Positions 9,770-18,577 of a DNA stretch of 64,000 nucleotides are shown one piece after another (position 1 is the first letter of the stretch; each line of letters starts with the position of its first letter). Position numbers and translations under genes: made by a program. Source of the DNA: UBA830 sp038146925 (GTDB lineage Bacteria > Pseudomonadota > Alphaproteobacteria > MPNO01 > UBA830). Location: NCBI GenBank assembly GCA_038146925.1, contig JAYQSP010000007.1:93116-157115 (forward strand), written 5' to 3'. Under the pieces are notes generated by a model that saw only the letters and a list, made by a program, of their open reading frames with translations, was not told the origin of the DNA and did no database searches.

Positions 9770-10855
9770 TCAGGCAGCGCGTGCCAGCTTTCCGCCGGTC
9801 ATCGGAACGGGGACTCCGGTGGTCGACGGCAGGCTGAGCGGCAGTCCGCGCAACGACCGCACGGCCAGAAACGCGAATGCCTGTGCTTCCATCGCGTCGC
9901 CGTCCCAGCCGACCGCTTCCACCGGATCGACCGGCAGGCCCGATCTCTCCGCCAGCGATGTCATGATCGTCGGATTGTGCCGCCCCCCGCCGGTGACCAG
10001 CAGACGTTTGGCTGGCGCCGGCAGGTGCTTCAGATTGGCGACGATGGTATCGCAGGTGAAGCGCACCAGCGTTGCCGCGCCGTCCGCCGGGGAAAGCCCG
10101 GCGACGATATCGCCATCGAAATCGAGGCGGTCGAGCGATTTGGGCGGCGGCGCGTCGAAATACGGGTTGTCGAGCATCCTGTTCAATGTAGTGCCGTCGA
10201 CCTTGCCACCGGCGCTGACGGAGCCGTCCCGGTCGTAGGGCATGTCGGTAGTGCTACGTACCCAGTCGTCAAGCAGCGCGTTGCCGGGGCCGGTATCGAA
10301 AGCGACCGGCGGGGAGTCGCCAGACGGATCGATCCAGGTGACGTTGGATATGCCGCCGATGTTCACGACCGCGAGCGGACCGTCCAGGTCGTGGCTAAGC
10401 GCCTGATGATAGAGCGGCGCGAACGGGGCCCCCTGACCGCCGGCCGCTACGTCCGCAGCGCGGAAATCGTAAACCACGTCGTAACCTGTCGCCTTCGCCA
10501 GCCGGTCCCCATCGCCGATCTGAACCGTGATGCCGTCCCCCGGTAAATGTATGACTGTATGGCCATGCAGCCCTACCACGGTAATATTCTCTTTATATTC
10601 AGTATGTTGGGAAAGTAGGGCCTGTATTGCTTCTGCGTGGGCGTCGGTAATCAGCCGGTCGAGGGCCGTGTCGCGGGTGGGGTTGCCCAAGGCTCGCCGG
10701 ATGGACTGTTCCAGCGCCGGGTCATACGGCACCGTGCAGGCGGGACCGGTATTGCAGACCCGTTCTCCGTCCGTTTCAATCAGCGCCGCGTCGATACCGT
10801 CCATGGATGTCCCGCTCATCAGGCCAAGGGCCCAGACAGGCGCGAAATGCTCCAT
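9770..10855 (-). CDS. anmK: Anhydro-N-acetylmuramic acid kinase
   Basis: Phosphorylates and opens 1,6-anhydroMurNAc to MurNAc-6-phosphate in peptidoglycan recycling, in the cytosol. The N-terminal ATP-binding motif LMSGTSMDGIDAALIE and the FDTGPGNALLDDW segment are diagnostic, and 361 residues is normal for the family. AGGAGAG lies 11 nt upstream of the ATG. It follows the deacetylase gene with a 2 bp gap, so the two are probably cotranscribed. It fits functionally with amiC and mrcA nearby. Confidence 0.95.
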   Translation of the reverse strand: MEHFAPVWALGLMSGTSMDGIDAALIETDGERVCNTGPACTVPYDPALEQSIRRALGNPTRDTALDRLITDAHAEAIQALLSQHTEYKENITVVGLHGHTVIHLPGDGITVQIGDGDRLAKATGYDVVYDFRAADVAAGGQGAPFAPLYHQALSHDLDGPLAVVNIGGISNVTWIDPSGDSPPVAFDTGPGNALLDDWVRSTTDMPYDRDGSVSAGGKVDGTTLNRMLDNPYFDAPPPKSLDRLDFDGDIVAGLSPADGAATLVRFTCDTIVANLKHLPAPAKRLLVTGGGRHNPTIMTSLAERSGLPVDPVEAVGWDGDAMEAQAFAFLAVRSLRGLPLSLPSTTGVPVPMTGGKLARAA

Positions 10856-10857
10856 GA

Positions 10858-11730
10858 TCAGAACGTCTCTCCTGTCAGGTAGTGCTCGATGATCTCGCTG
10901 CCGGTGGTCTTCCAGACCCCGTCATGCCCGCCGATATAGGACAAGGCGTCGTCCAGCGCTCCGATGCGGTGCGGCATCCCGATGATGAAGGGGTGCAGGC
11001 AGATCGCCATCACCCGGCCGGAGCCGCTCTCGACGCTTTCGCGGTAGAGCGTGTCGAACTGGCGCCGCATCATCTCGGCGAATTCCTCCGCCGTTCGTCC
11101 CATGCGCAGGCATTGCGGCAGGTCGTTGATCTCTCCCGAATAGGGGATCGAGCATATCCGACGTCCGTCGACATTCATCACGTAGGGCTGATCGTCGTTG
11201 ATGAAATCGGCGACGTATTCGACGCCGCCGTCGATCAGCGCGTCCAGAGTAGTCCAGTTCTGCTGCAGGCCGCTCGATAGCCAGCCCTTCGGACGGGCGC
11301 CGGTTGCAGCTTCGATCCGGTCCAGCGTGGCGGCGACGAGCTCGCGCCCGGGCTGGTCGTCCATGGTGTGCAGATAACGGCTGTTCGACTGATTGTGACC
11401 CATGAACTCCCATTTGAGGTTCATCGCGTCCTCTATGATGGCGGGGTAGTCGTCGCAGACCTCGCTGTTGAGGGCGACCGTGCCGCGGATGCCGTGCTTC
11501 TCCATCACCTCCATCATGCGAAAAATGCCGATCCGCGCGCCGTAATCCCGCGGCGCCCAGTTGATGACGTCGGGCGCCACGCCGGTGCCGCCCGGTACAG
11601 GCTCGTTGAGTGGAAACGTTTCGATGTTGGGCACGATCCACAGCGCGATGTGGTTGCCATCGGGCCAGACAACTTTCGGCCGCCGGTTGATCGGCGTATA
11701 GGCGAACGGTCCGTATCTTTGCGGTTTCAT
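10858..11730 (-). CDS. Polysaccharide deacetylase family protein (NodB/PuuE-like)
   Basis: 290 residues from the ATG at 11730, chosen because GGGGAG lies 7 nt upstream; the frame runs further but without coding signs. It has the NodB-type beta/alpha fold with the metal-site Asp pair in EVCDDYP and a His motif in GHNQSNSRYLH. This subfamily includes cofactor-free allantoinases (PuuE) and carbohydrate de-N-acetylases. No signal peptide is visible, which argues for a cytosolic substrate rather than cell-wall peptidoglycan. It is first in a two-gene unit with anmK, so removal of an acetyl group from a recycled amino sugar is possible but not shown. Confidence 0.85.
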   Translation of the reverse strand: MKPQRYGPFAYTPINRRPKVVWPDGNHIALWIVPNIETFPLNEPVPGGTGVAPDVINWAPRDYGARIGIFRMMEVMEKHGIRGTVALNSEVCDDYPAIIEDAMNLKWEFMGHNQSNSRYLHTMDDQPGRELVAATLDRIEAATGARPKGWLSSGLQQNWTTLDALIDGGVEYVADFINDDQPYVMNVDGRRICSIPYSGEINDLPQCLRMGRTAEEFAEMMRRQFDTLYRESVESGSGRVMAICLHPFIIGMPHRIGALDDALSYIGGHDGVWKTTGSEIIEHYLTGETF

Positions 11731-11865
11731 CTTTATCTCCCCTGAATCGCTCACCAGTCTGGCGTCAGCTGAGTGGCGGCGCAATAGCGATCGCGACGCT
11801 CGGCGTGGATTTCACCGGGACGCTGTGATACCAAGCGGCGCTTACCGACTTACAGGCTCTGAACC

Positions 11866-13122
11866 ATGACCGACCCCAAATCGGCTTTTCTGAAAACCGT
11901 CACCGCGCGCGGCTTCGTGCATCAATGCACCGATACGGAGGCGCTCGACGCAGCGCTATCCGAAGGCACGCCGAAGATCTGCTATATCGGCTTCGACTGC
12001 ACCGCGGATTCGCTGCATGTCGGCTCGCTGCTGCCGATCATGCTGCTGCGCTGGTTTCAGAAATCCGGTCACAAGCCGATCGTCCTGATGGGCGGCGGCA
12101 CCACCAAGGTCGGCGACCCGTCGGGCAAGGACGAAGCGCGTCAGCTGATTACCGAGGAAACAATCGCCGCCAACAAGGCGGGCATTCAGGGGGTATTCGA
12201 AAAATTCCTGACTTTCGGCGACGGACCGACCGATGCGATCATGGTGGACAACGCCGACTGGCTGGACGAGCTGTCCTACATTCCGTTCCTGCGGGATTAC
12301 GGCCGGCATTTTTCGGTCAACCGGATGCTGGGCTTTGAATCGGTGAAACTCCGCCTCGACCGCGAACAGCCGCTGTCGTTCCTGGAATTCAACTACATGA
12401 TCCTCCAAGCATACGATTTCATGGAACTGAACCGCCGCCACGGCTGTATCCTTCAGATGGGGGGATCCGACCAGTGGGGCAATATCGTCAACGGCGTCGA
12501 ACTGACCCGCCGGGTCGATAGCGCGCAGGTGTTCGGACTGACATCCCCGCTGATCACAACCGCGTCCGGCGCCAAGATGGGCAAGACCGCCGACGGCGCC
12601 GTCTGGCTCAACGCCGACCGGGTATCGCCCTACGACTACTGGCAGTTCTGGCGCAACACGGCGGACGCCGATGTCGGCCGCTTCCTGCGCCTGTTCACCG
12701 ACCTGTCGCTGGAAGAAACGCAGCGCCTGGAATCCCTGCAGGATGCGGAGATCAATGACGCCAAGAAGATCCTCGCCACCGAAGCGACGGCCATGTGTCA
12801 TGGGCGCGCGGCGGCGGAAGAAGCGGCCAATACGGCGGCCGAGACCTTCGAACAGGGGCAGAGTGCGGAGGGCCTGCCGACGGTCGAGGTCCCCGCCGCG
12901 GAACTGGCCGACGGCATCGCCGCTTTCGCCCTGTTCGCCCGTGCCGGTCTCGCCAACAGCAACGGCGAGGCGCGCCGTCTGATCCGCGGCGGCGGCGCCC
13001 GGCTGAACGACCAGAAAATCGCCGACGAGAACGCCAACGTGTCGGCATCCGATGCCGATGGCGACGGGGTGATCAAGCTTTCGGCCGGCAAGAAACGCCA
13101 CGTACTGATCCGGCAGGCGTGA
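11866..13122 (+). CDS. tyrS: Tyrosyl-tRNA synthetase
   Basis: Charges tRNA-Tyr with tyrosine. It has a class I catalytic domain with the HIGH-type motif in DSLHVGSLLP (about residue 50), the tyrosine-binding QAYDF and GGSDQWGNI segments, and the KMSKS-type loop KMGKT (about 238). A C-terminal S4 RNA-binding domain (about 350-418) ends the protein. 418 residues is the normal bacterial length. It is divergent from the deacetylase gene across 135 bp and followed after 23 bp by a glutathione S-transferase gene. Confidence 0.97.
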   Translation: MTDPKSAFLKTVTARGFVHQCTDTEALDAALSEGTPKICYIGFDCTADSLHVGSLLPIMLLRWFQKSGHKPIVLMGGGTTKVGDPSGKDEARQLITEETIAANKAGIQGVFEKFLTFGDGPTDAIMVDNADWLDELSYIPFLRDYGRHFSVNRMLGFESVKLRLDREQPLSFLEFNYMILQAYDFMELNRRHGCILQMGGSDQWGNIVNGVELTRRVDSAQVFGLTSPLITTASGAKMGKTADGAVWLNADRVSPYDYWQFWRNTADADVGRFLRLFTDLSLEETQRLESLQDAEINDAKKILATEATAMCHGRAAAEEAANTAAETFEQGQSAEGLPTVEVPAAELADGIAAFALFARAGLANSNGEARRLIRGGGARLNDQKIADENANVSASDADGDGVIKLSAGKKRHVLIRQA

Positions 13123-13145
13123 CCGGCGCCGCCGCCGCGATAACG

Positions 13146-13757
13146 ATGAAACTCTACGTTACCCCCACGTCGCCCTATGCACGCCTCGCGATGATTGCGA
13201 TGCACGACAAGGGGATTTCCGACCGGATCGAGCTTGTCTGGACGCGGACGCGGCAGCCGGAAAATCCGTTGCTCGCGGTCAATCCGTCGGGGCGCCTGCC
13301 TTTTCTTCAGCTGGCCGACGGGAGCGGCATGGAGGATACAGACCTGATAGTCGATTATTTCGACGCGCTGGCGCCGCCGCGGAAATACGGGGTGCCCGAC
13401 GGCGAAGCGCACTGGCCGTTCCGCCGGTTTGAGGCGACGGCGCGCAGCATGCTGGACGGCGTGTCGGTCTGGGCGCGGGAGATCATCCGGCCGCCTGACG
13501 AACAATCGCCGGGCATCATCGATCACGAACGCCGCCGGGCCCTGCGGCTGGCCGACTACTTCGAGACCGTGATCGGCGAGACCGCATTTGCCGGTGAACT
13601 GAACATGCCGCAGCTCCTGCTGTTCTGTGCGCTGGATCTGGAACGCCGCGTCCCGGAATTCGACTGGCGGGACGGTCGGCCGGCTTTGCGCAACTGGTTC
13701 GACGGTATCGCCAGCCTGCCCGCTGTGACGGCGCCTCTGCCGCCGGACAGCGCCTGA
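13146..13757 (+). CDS. Glutathione S-transferase family protein
   Basis: 203 residues. The N-terminal thioredoxin-like domain begins MKLYVTPTSPYARLA, with SPYAR at the usual glutathione-site position and NPSGRLPFLQL containing the cis-proline. GMEDTDLI stands where GSTs usually have ESxxI. A helical C-terminal domain follows from about residue 85. It lies 23 bp after tyrS with a weak ribosome site, so it may depend on upstream translation. The substrate is unknown. Confidence 0.88.
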   Translation: MKLYVTPTSPYARLAMIAMHDKGISDRIELVWTRTRQPENPLLAVNPSGRLPFLQLADGSGMEDTDLIVDYFDALAPPRKYGVPDGEAHWPFRRFEATARSMLDGVSVWAREIIRPPDEQSPGIIDHERRRALRLADYFETVIGETAFAGELNMPQLLLFCALDLERRVPEFDWRDGRPALRNWFDGIASLPAVTAPLPPDSA

Positions 13758-13833
13758 CGGACGACCTTTCGAAATTCCGCGTCGCCGCGTAAAATTCCGC
13801 CACGAACCAGATCGACAACCGGGAGCGTTTTTC

Positions 13834-14370
13834 ATGGCTTATTCGCTGGAAGACTTCTGCGCGGATGCGCGCAGCGAACTGAAACGGGACAGCGGTCCCG
13901 AGGGACGCGAACGTATCGCGCGCCATCTGGAAAAACTGCTGGTCGACAAGGATTTCGTCGCCGCACATCTCGGGCCTGAAAAACGCTCGGGCGCGGAAAC
14001 GATTTATACCGATCCCGATTTCGATTTCCGCGTCATGGCGCACACCAACCGGGGCGCGTCAAACAATACGCCGCACTGCCACGGACCGTCCTGGGTGATC
14101 TACGGTATGGCGATGAACCATGTCGAGATGACGGAATGGAAACGCGAGGATGACGGATCGGTGGACGGGCACGCCGATCTGTCGGTGGACAAGATCTATG
14201 TCCTGAACGAAGGCGAGGCGCGTGTTTACAACGAGGGCGTCATCCATTCGCTCAACCGGCCGCTGGAGACAAGGCTTGTCCGGGTGACGGGATGCGATCT
14301 CGATAAAACCCTGCGCTATCGCTACGACCCCGAGAACAATGCCGTGAAGGTGCTGGAGCCTGTAAAGTAG
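13834..14370 (+). CDS. Cupin-fold protein, cysteine-dioxygenase-like
   Basis: 178 residues with a single cupin core. The probable metal ligands are H81 and H83 in TPHCHGPSW and H138 in EGVIHSLN. The spacing resembles the 3-His iron site of cysteine dioxygenase and related thiol or small-ligand dioxygenases. An N-terminal helical segment (about 1-45) precedes the barrel, as in that family. The true substrate is unknown. It follows the GST gene by 76 bp and converges on the next gene with a 13 bp gap. Confidence 0.7.
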   Translation: MAYSLEDFCADARSELKRDSGPEGRERIARHLEKLLVDKDFVAAHLGPEKRSGAETIYTDPDFDFRVMAHTNRGASNNTPHCHGPSWVIYGMAMNHVEMTEWKREDDGSVDGHADLSVDKIYVLNEGEARVYNEGVIHSLNRPLETRLVRVTGCDLDKTLRYRYDPENNAVKVLEPVK

Positions 14371-14383
14371 CCATCTCCGGGCG

Positions 14384-15355
14384 TCACGTGTCGCGCACCG
14401 AGGGGTGAAAAAGGTCGGCAACCGGTAACGGCGCGTCGATCAGGCCCTGATCCACGGTGTAGCCGATAAATCTCTCCAGGTTCGCGGCGTTGGCGGCCAC
14501 GCCGCTGGTCCACAGGGACTGCCCGAAGGCGGCTGCTTCCTCTTCCGCCGTGTATTTGGCCCAGGGCAGTCGGGTCCAGTTGGGATCCGCCAGGTACGTC
14601 TCCGCGATGTGTTCGGCATCGGCGAACACCGACATCAGGTCGGTCGCCAGTGTCGGGTGCGCGTCAATCGTCTCGTTCTTAACCGCCATGACGTGCATGA
14701 TCGGCCAGTAGCCGTTCCGCGCCAGGAAATCGGCTTCGACCGCTTTCGGGTCCTCGAACAGGCGCCGGAAGTCGGCCCTCCGCTCCGCCGGCACCTCTGG
14801 CAGACGGGAATAGAACAGCGCATCGATCTCGCCGCTGCACAGCATATCCGGCAATTTCCTGCCCGACGGTATCGGGGCGATATCGAAATCGGGGTTGTTG
14901 TCGATCTTTACCGTGTCGGCGTTGCCCACCCGCCATTTGATGTCTCTCAGCGATACGTTGTATTCGGTCGCGAGATCGCCCTTGGCGAGGACCGCCAGCG
15001 TCGTTTGAAATGACTGCAGCCCGATAACGCGTCCTTCCAGATCGGACGGCTTTTCGATGCCGGAACCGGCGTGCACGAATATCTGACCCTGGCTGAAAAG
15101 CCGTCGTGGAAAGACAGGGATAGCGGTGAACGGCAGATCCTGAGATTTCGCGACGATATAAGAGGCCAGCGATGTTTCCGCCGCGTCGAATTCGCCGTCG
15201 CGCAACATGCGTTCGTGGCGGTGAGTGCCGTCCCGCAATGCGCCGTGCTGACCGACCTGAAGGACCTGCAGTCCGGCGAGCCCGCCGGGCAATCCGACTG
15301 TTCCATCAAAGAAAGGCAGGTGCCGGTCGTACCGGTCGAGAGCGATCGAGATCAT
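14384..15355 (-). CDS. 4,5-dihydroxyphthalate decarboxylase-like / periplasmic-binding-protein-fold protein
   Basis: 323 residues beginning MISIALDRYDRHLPFFDG, with FTAIPVFPRR and GIEKPSDLEGRVIGLQSF typical of the 4,5-dihydroxyphthalate decarboxylase-like family. That family has the two-lobed NMT1/PhnD-type solute-binding fold. There is no signal peptide, unlike true ABC solute receptors, and no permease or ATPase gene is nearby. The start overlaps the stop of the upstream AsmA-like gene (ATGA), so it is the second gene of that transcript. Enzymatic decarboxylation of an aromatic acid or simple ligand binding are both possible. Confidence 0.75.
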   Translation of the reverse strand: MISIALDRYDRHLPFFDGTVGLPGGLAGLQVLQVGQHGALRDGTHRHERMLRDGEFDAAETSLASYIVAKSQDLPFTAIPVFPRRLFSQGQIFVHAGSGIEKPSDLEGRVIGLQSFQTTLAVLAKGDLATEYNVSLRDIKWRVGNADTVKIDNNPDFDIAPIPSGRKLPDMLCSGEIDALFYSRLPEVPAERRADFRRLFEDPKAVEADFLARNGYWPIMHVMAVKNETIDAHPTLATDLMSVFADAEHIAETYLADPNWTRLPWAKYTAEEEAAAFGQSLWTSGVAANAANLERFIGYTVDQGLIDAPLPVADLFHPSVRDT

Positions 15356-18300
15356 TGGGTTGGCGCCTCGTTGTTGCTGGGTTTGCTGTTCCGGATGGCT
15401 TCCTCCTGGCTCGGCGTTTTGCCCTCGTTCAGCCCCTCGCCGCCGTCCAGAAGGTTACGAAGGAAGCCCGGCGCGAGCGCTGAGAGAGGGTTCACCGACA
15501 TCGCCGGCTTTTCGACCGGCCCGGAAGCCTTGTACGAGGCGGCAAAAATGCCGCCGCCTTTTTCGCCACTGAAAATCGTGCCGATCACGGGAATTTTGCC
15601 GAGCAGACTGTTGATCGTATAGGCGGGAACGATCGTCCCGGTGATGTCGATGGCGTCGTTGCCGAAATCGATAGTGCCGGATGCCGTGATCCCGAGTTCC
15701 GAACCCACCCCCTGCGCATCCTTGATTGTCGCGGTATCGTTTTCGAACACGAAGGGCAAGCGTACGCGGCTGAATGCGATGCCTTTGCCTGCCGCGAGGT
15801 TGCTGATCCCGGTCAGGGACGCGATGGTAAGGAGGCGTGCCATGTTGGGCGCGTTCGCGACGCGGAACCCTTTCATTTCCGCTGCGCCTGTCCACGGCGC
15901 ATCCGATCCGCCTTTACGGACGCCCGACACCTCGATCGATCCGCCGACGATCGTGTCTGTAATATCCAGCGCCTTCAGGAACACGCCGGCATCCGCGGAA
16001 TAAAGCGCCATCACGTGACCTTCCGCATTCGGCAGCATGCGAATCTCGATTGCCTTGCCGCCGTTGGGCAGCGCGCCGACGACATCGATATGTTGCCAGT
16101 GTGCGCCGTCGTAATGCAGCTTCATATTCACATTGTTGGTCGCGGCACCGGGGCCGATCCAGAATTTATCGAACGCGCCCGTCAGCCGGAACGGCGGCAA
16201 TTTCGGCGCATCAACGCCCTGCAGGTCGGGGCCGACGAACGGCGACGCATCGAAACCGCTGCCCTTAACCGCGATTGCATATGACCCATCCCTGTTCCGT
16301 TTGATATCCGCGGCGAATTCCGTCGATCCAAGCTTGAACTTGTACAGCGTCAGAACGGCGATCGCCGGGGCGGTATTTTCTGTCGCGTTGGCGAAAGAGA
16401 TCTTTCCCGAGGTCGAAAATACACCCGCTTCGATTTCGAAGCGGTCGATGGTTTCGATCGTGCCGTCCCGAAAAGATGCGACGATCTGTGCGATGCCTGG
16501 GCGCCCCGGTTGTTTCGCCCAATCGAATCCCGGTACCGAAATCTTGGCGTCCTGCAGGTTCAGACCGGCGGAAAGCGACGCGGAACCGTCGCGGCGTTCT
16601 GCGTAGACCAGTTTCAGCGGCACCGGCCCGTCGATAATTTCCGGATGGTTCAGGTCGAAAACCGACGCCAGGGCGGCATCCGCCGTCAGTTCGGCTTCCA
16701 GCTGTCGCTTCGTGTTCAGCGCGCCCGAGAAATCTTCGGTCCACGTGAAGGCTGTCTGCGTTTGTGCATAGTCGGCATTCCCGGAGGCGGTCAGCTTGTC
16801 GTTTGTCACGGTCAGCGCGACGCGTCCGTCCTTGACGCCCTTGCCTTTCAGAACGTCTGTCATCGCCAGCCCCTTGATGTTCGAGGTTGCCGAGACGCGC
16901 ACTTCGTCGGCTTTAAGTGCGTCGAGCAAAGGCAGGTCGATTTGCAGGCGCGTGGCATGCGTGCCCTCGACGCCTTCAGTCGTCGGTCCGACCCGCCGCA
17001 GCAGGTTAAGACGCGGATGCGCCACAAGCTCAAGCGCCGGTTTGACGGGGCCGCGGATCAGGGCTGTAACCCCCAGCATTTCCTGCGCGCTTCCTATCTC
17101 GGTGATGTTGACCGCGCCTTCCTCGATGGCAAGTTCGCCGACGCGTCCCCGATGAACGGCGAAATCGAAACGCTCGTTGCTGAACGTCGCCGTTGCGGCG
17201 GCGTTTGTGATTGGCGGCATCGGGGCGAGATAATCGACAGTCACATCGTGTATCGCAAAACGTCCGTTTATCGAATCGACATTCACTTCGCCTTTGTCTG
17301 TGCCCTTGATTCCGATGCGGGCGACAAGGCTGGCCGAAGCGTCGGAGATCTTGCCGTCGCGCATGTTGGCGATTACCCAGTCGCGTGCGCCGCCGCCTGT
17401 ACCGGGTAACCAGAACTTCTGCACCGCATCGACCGGCAGTTCCGGCACAAGGAGGGTGGCGTTCAGGGCGGCGATGTCTCCGACCCGGGTAACGACGCCT
17501 TTGATCTCGGCCGTCGAGTCGTCGAACTCGGCGACGAGGCTGGATATCTGTATTTGGTCCGGGGACCTGTTCACGCGGCCGGACAGCGAGATTCTGCGAA
17601 ACGTGACGGGCGGTGCGTCGACACCCGGAATCTTGACGGAGCCAGGCTCGGACTCGAGTTTAAAGCTGGCGCGTCTGATATCTCCGTCCAGCCCCATCTG
17701 TGCATCGATTTCGCCGGAGATATCCGTTTGCAGGGGCGTCAGGGCGGCAAGCGCTTCGAACCGCTGGCCAAGCTTCTGCGGATTGAATTTCCGGAAACTT
17801 GCGGACATATCCACGATCTTTTTCGTGCGATCGTAATAGGCCTCTCCGTCGATCTCGGGTTCGGAAGTTTTCAGGTCGGCGGTCAGGTCGAAAGACGCGC
17901 GCAGACCGATCGGCGCACGCTCCGCGGTCAGGTCCGCGTGGCGGGCACCCCAGGTAATGCCGAGCTTCCGGTCTTCCACGCGCAGGGATGCGCCGATTAC
18001 GCTCACCCGGTTGAGATAGCCCAGCCGGCCTTTCCCAACAGACGGTCTGGACAGTTCATCCAGCAGCTGTGTCAGAAGATCGCCCTCTGTTTCCCCGACC
18101 GAACCGTCAGGTTCGCCCATGCCGAAGCGGAATGAACCGTCTTCATTGCGGGACAGGCGGATGAGCGGACGAATGATTTCCAGACTGGTCGGCGCGATTT
18201 CTCCGCGGATCAGGGCGCGGGCGCTCAATGTGACGGAAACCTCGCGGATACGCGCCAGGCCCCGACCGCCATCAGTGGTATATAGTCTGACTTTCAGCGC

Positions 18301-18531
18301 GCGCAGGTCCAGCGCCCGTTCCCATCCTGCCCAGGTCAGAATCAGGTCGTCCAGGTCCGCGTGAACCGGACTATCGGCGCGCTGCAGCAGATCATCCGCG
18401 TAGGGCAACAGGAACTTTATCGATACCGGCCCCTGCGACAGGCGCCACGCCGAGGCCGCGCCAAGGATTCCCAGTACGACTGCGATCCCGAAAAGGACCT
18501 CAAGACAGATGATGGATGTTTTGCGAAACAT
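15352..18531 (-). CDS. AsmA-like / DUF3971 inner-membrane-anchored envelope protein
   Basis: 1059 residues from the ATG at 18531. One N-terminal membrane helix (about 7-28, IICLEVLFGIAVVLGILGAA) is followed by a long beta-rich periplasmic region. The DUF3971 segment lies in the middle and an AsmA-like C-terminal region near 900-1010, where FSRVRLPFVFENDTATIKDA is typical. Proteins of this superfamily (YhdP, TamB, AsmA) form bridge-like channels for phospholipids between the two membranes. The N-terminus faces glnE only 46 bp away on the other strand, so promoters must overlap. It is translationally coupled to the downstream dihydroxyphthalate-decarboxylase-like gene. Confidence 0.88.
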   Translation of the reverse strand: MFRKTSIICLEVLFGIAVVLGILGAASAWRLSQGPVSIKFLLPYADDLLQRADSPVHADLDDLILTWAGWERALDLRALKVRLYTTDGGRGLARIREVSVTLSARALIRGEIAPTSLEIIRPLIRLSRNEDGSFRFGMGEPDGSVGETEGDLLTQLLDELSRPSVGKGRLGYLNRVSVIGASLRVEDRKLGITWGARHADLTAERAPIGLRASFDLTADLKTSEPEIDGEAYYDRTKKIVDMSASFRKFNPQKLGQRFEALAALTPLQTDISGEIDAQMGLDGDIRRASFKLESEPGSVKIPGVDAPPVTFRRISLSGRVNRSPDQIQISSLVAEFDDSTAEIKGVVTRVGDIAALNATLLVPELPVDAVQKFWLPGTGGGARDWVIANMRDGKISDASASLVARIGIKGTDKGEVNVDSINGRFAIHDVTVDYLAPMPPITNAAATATFSNERFDFAVHRGRVGELAIEEGAVNITEIGSAQEMLGVTALIRGPVKPALELVAHPRLNLLRRVGPTTEGVEGTHATRLQIDLPLLDALKADEVRVSATSNIKGLAMTDVLKGKGVKDGRVALTVTNDKLTASGNADYAQTQTAFTWTEDFSGALNTKRQLEAELTADAALASVFDLNHPEIIDGPVPLKLVYAERRDGSASLSAGLNLQDAKISVPGFDWAKQPGRPGIAQIVASFRDGTIETIDRFEIEAGVFSTSGKISFANATENTAPAIAVLTLYKFKLGSTEFAADIKRNRDGSYAIAVKGSGFDASPFVGPDLQGVDAPKLPPFRLTGAFDKFWIGPGAATNNVNMKLHYDGAHWQHIDVVGALPNGGKAIEIRMLPNAEGHVMALYSADAGVFLKALDITDTIVGGSIEVSGVRKGGSDAPWTGAAEMKGFRVANAPNMARLLTIASLTGISNLAAGKGIAFSRVRLPFVFENDTATIKDAQGVGSELGITASGTIDFGNDAIDITGTIVPAYTINSLLGKIPVIGTIFSGEKGGGIFAASYKASGPVEKPAMSVNPLSALAPGFLRNLLDGGEGLNEGKTPSQEEAIRNSKPSNNEAPTQ

Positions 18532-18577
18532 GCGCGCAGAATACCAGAATCCGGACTGATCTTGACCTGGAAACGAC

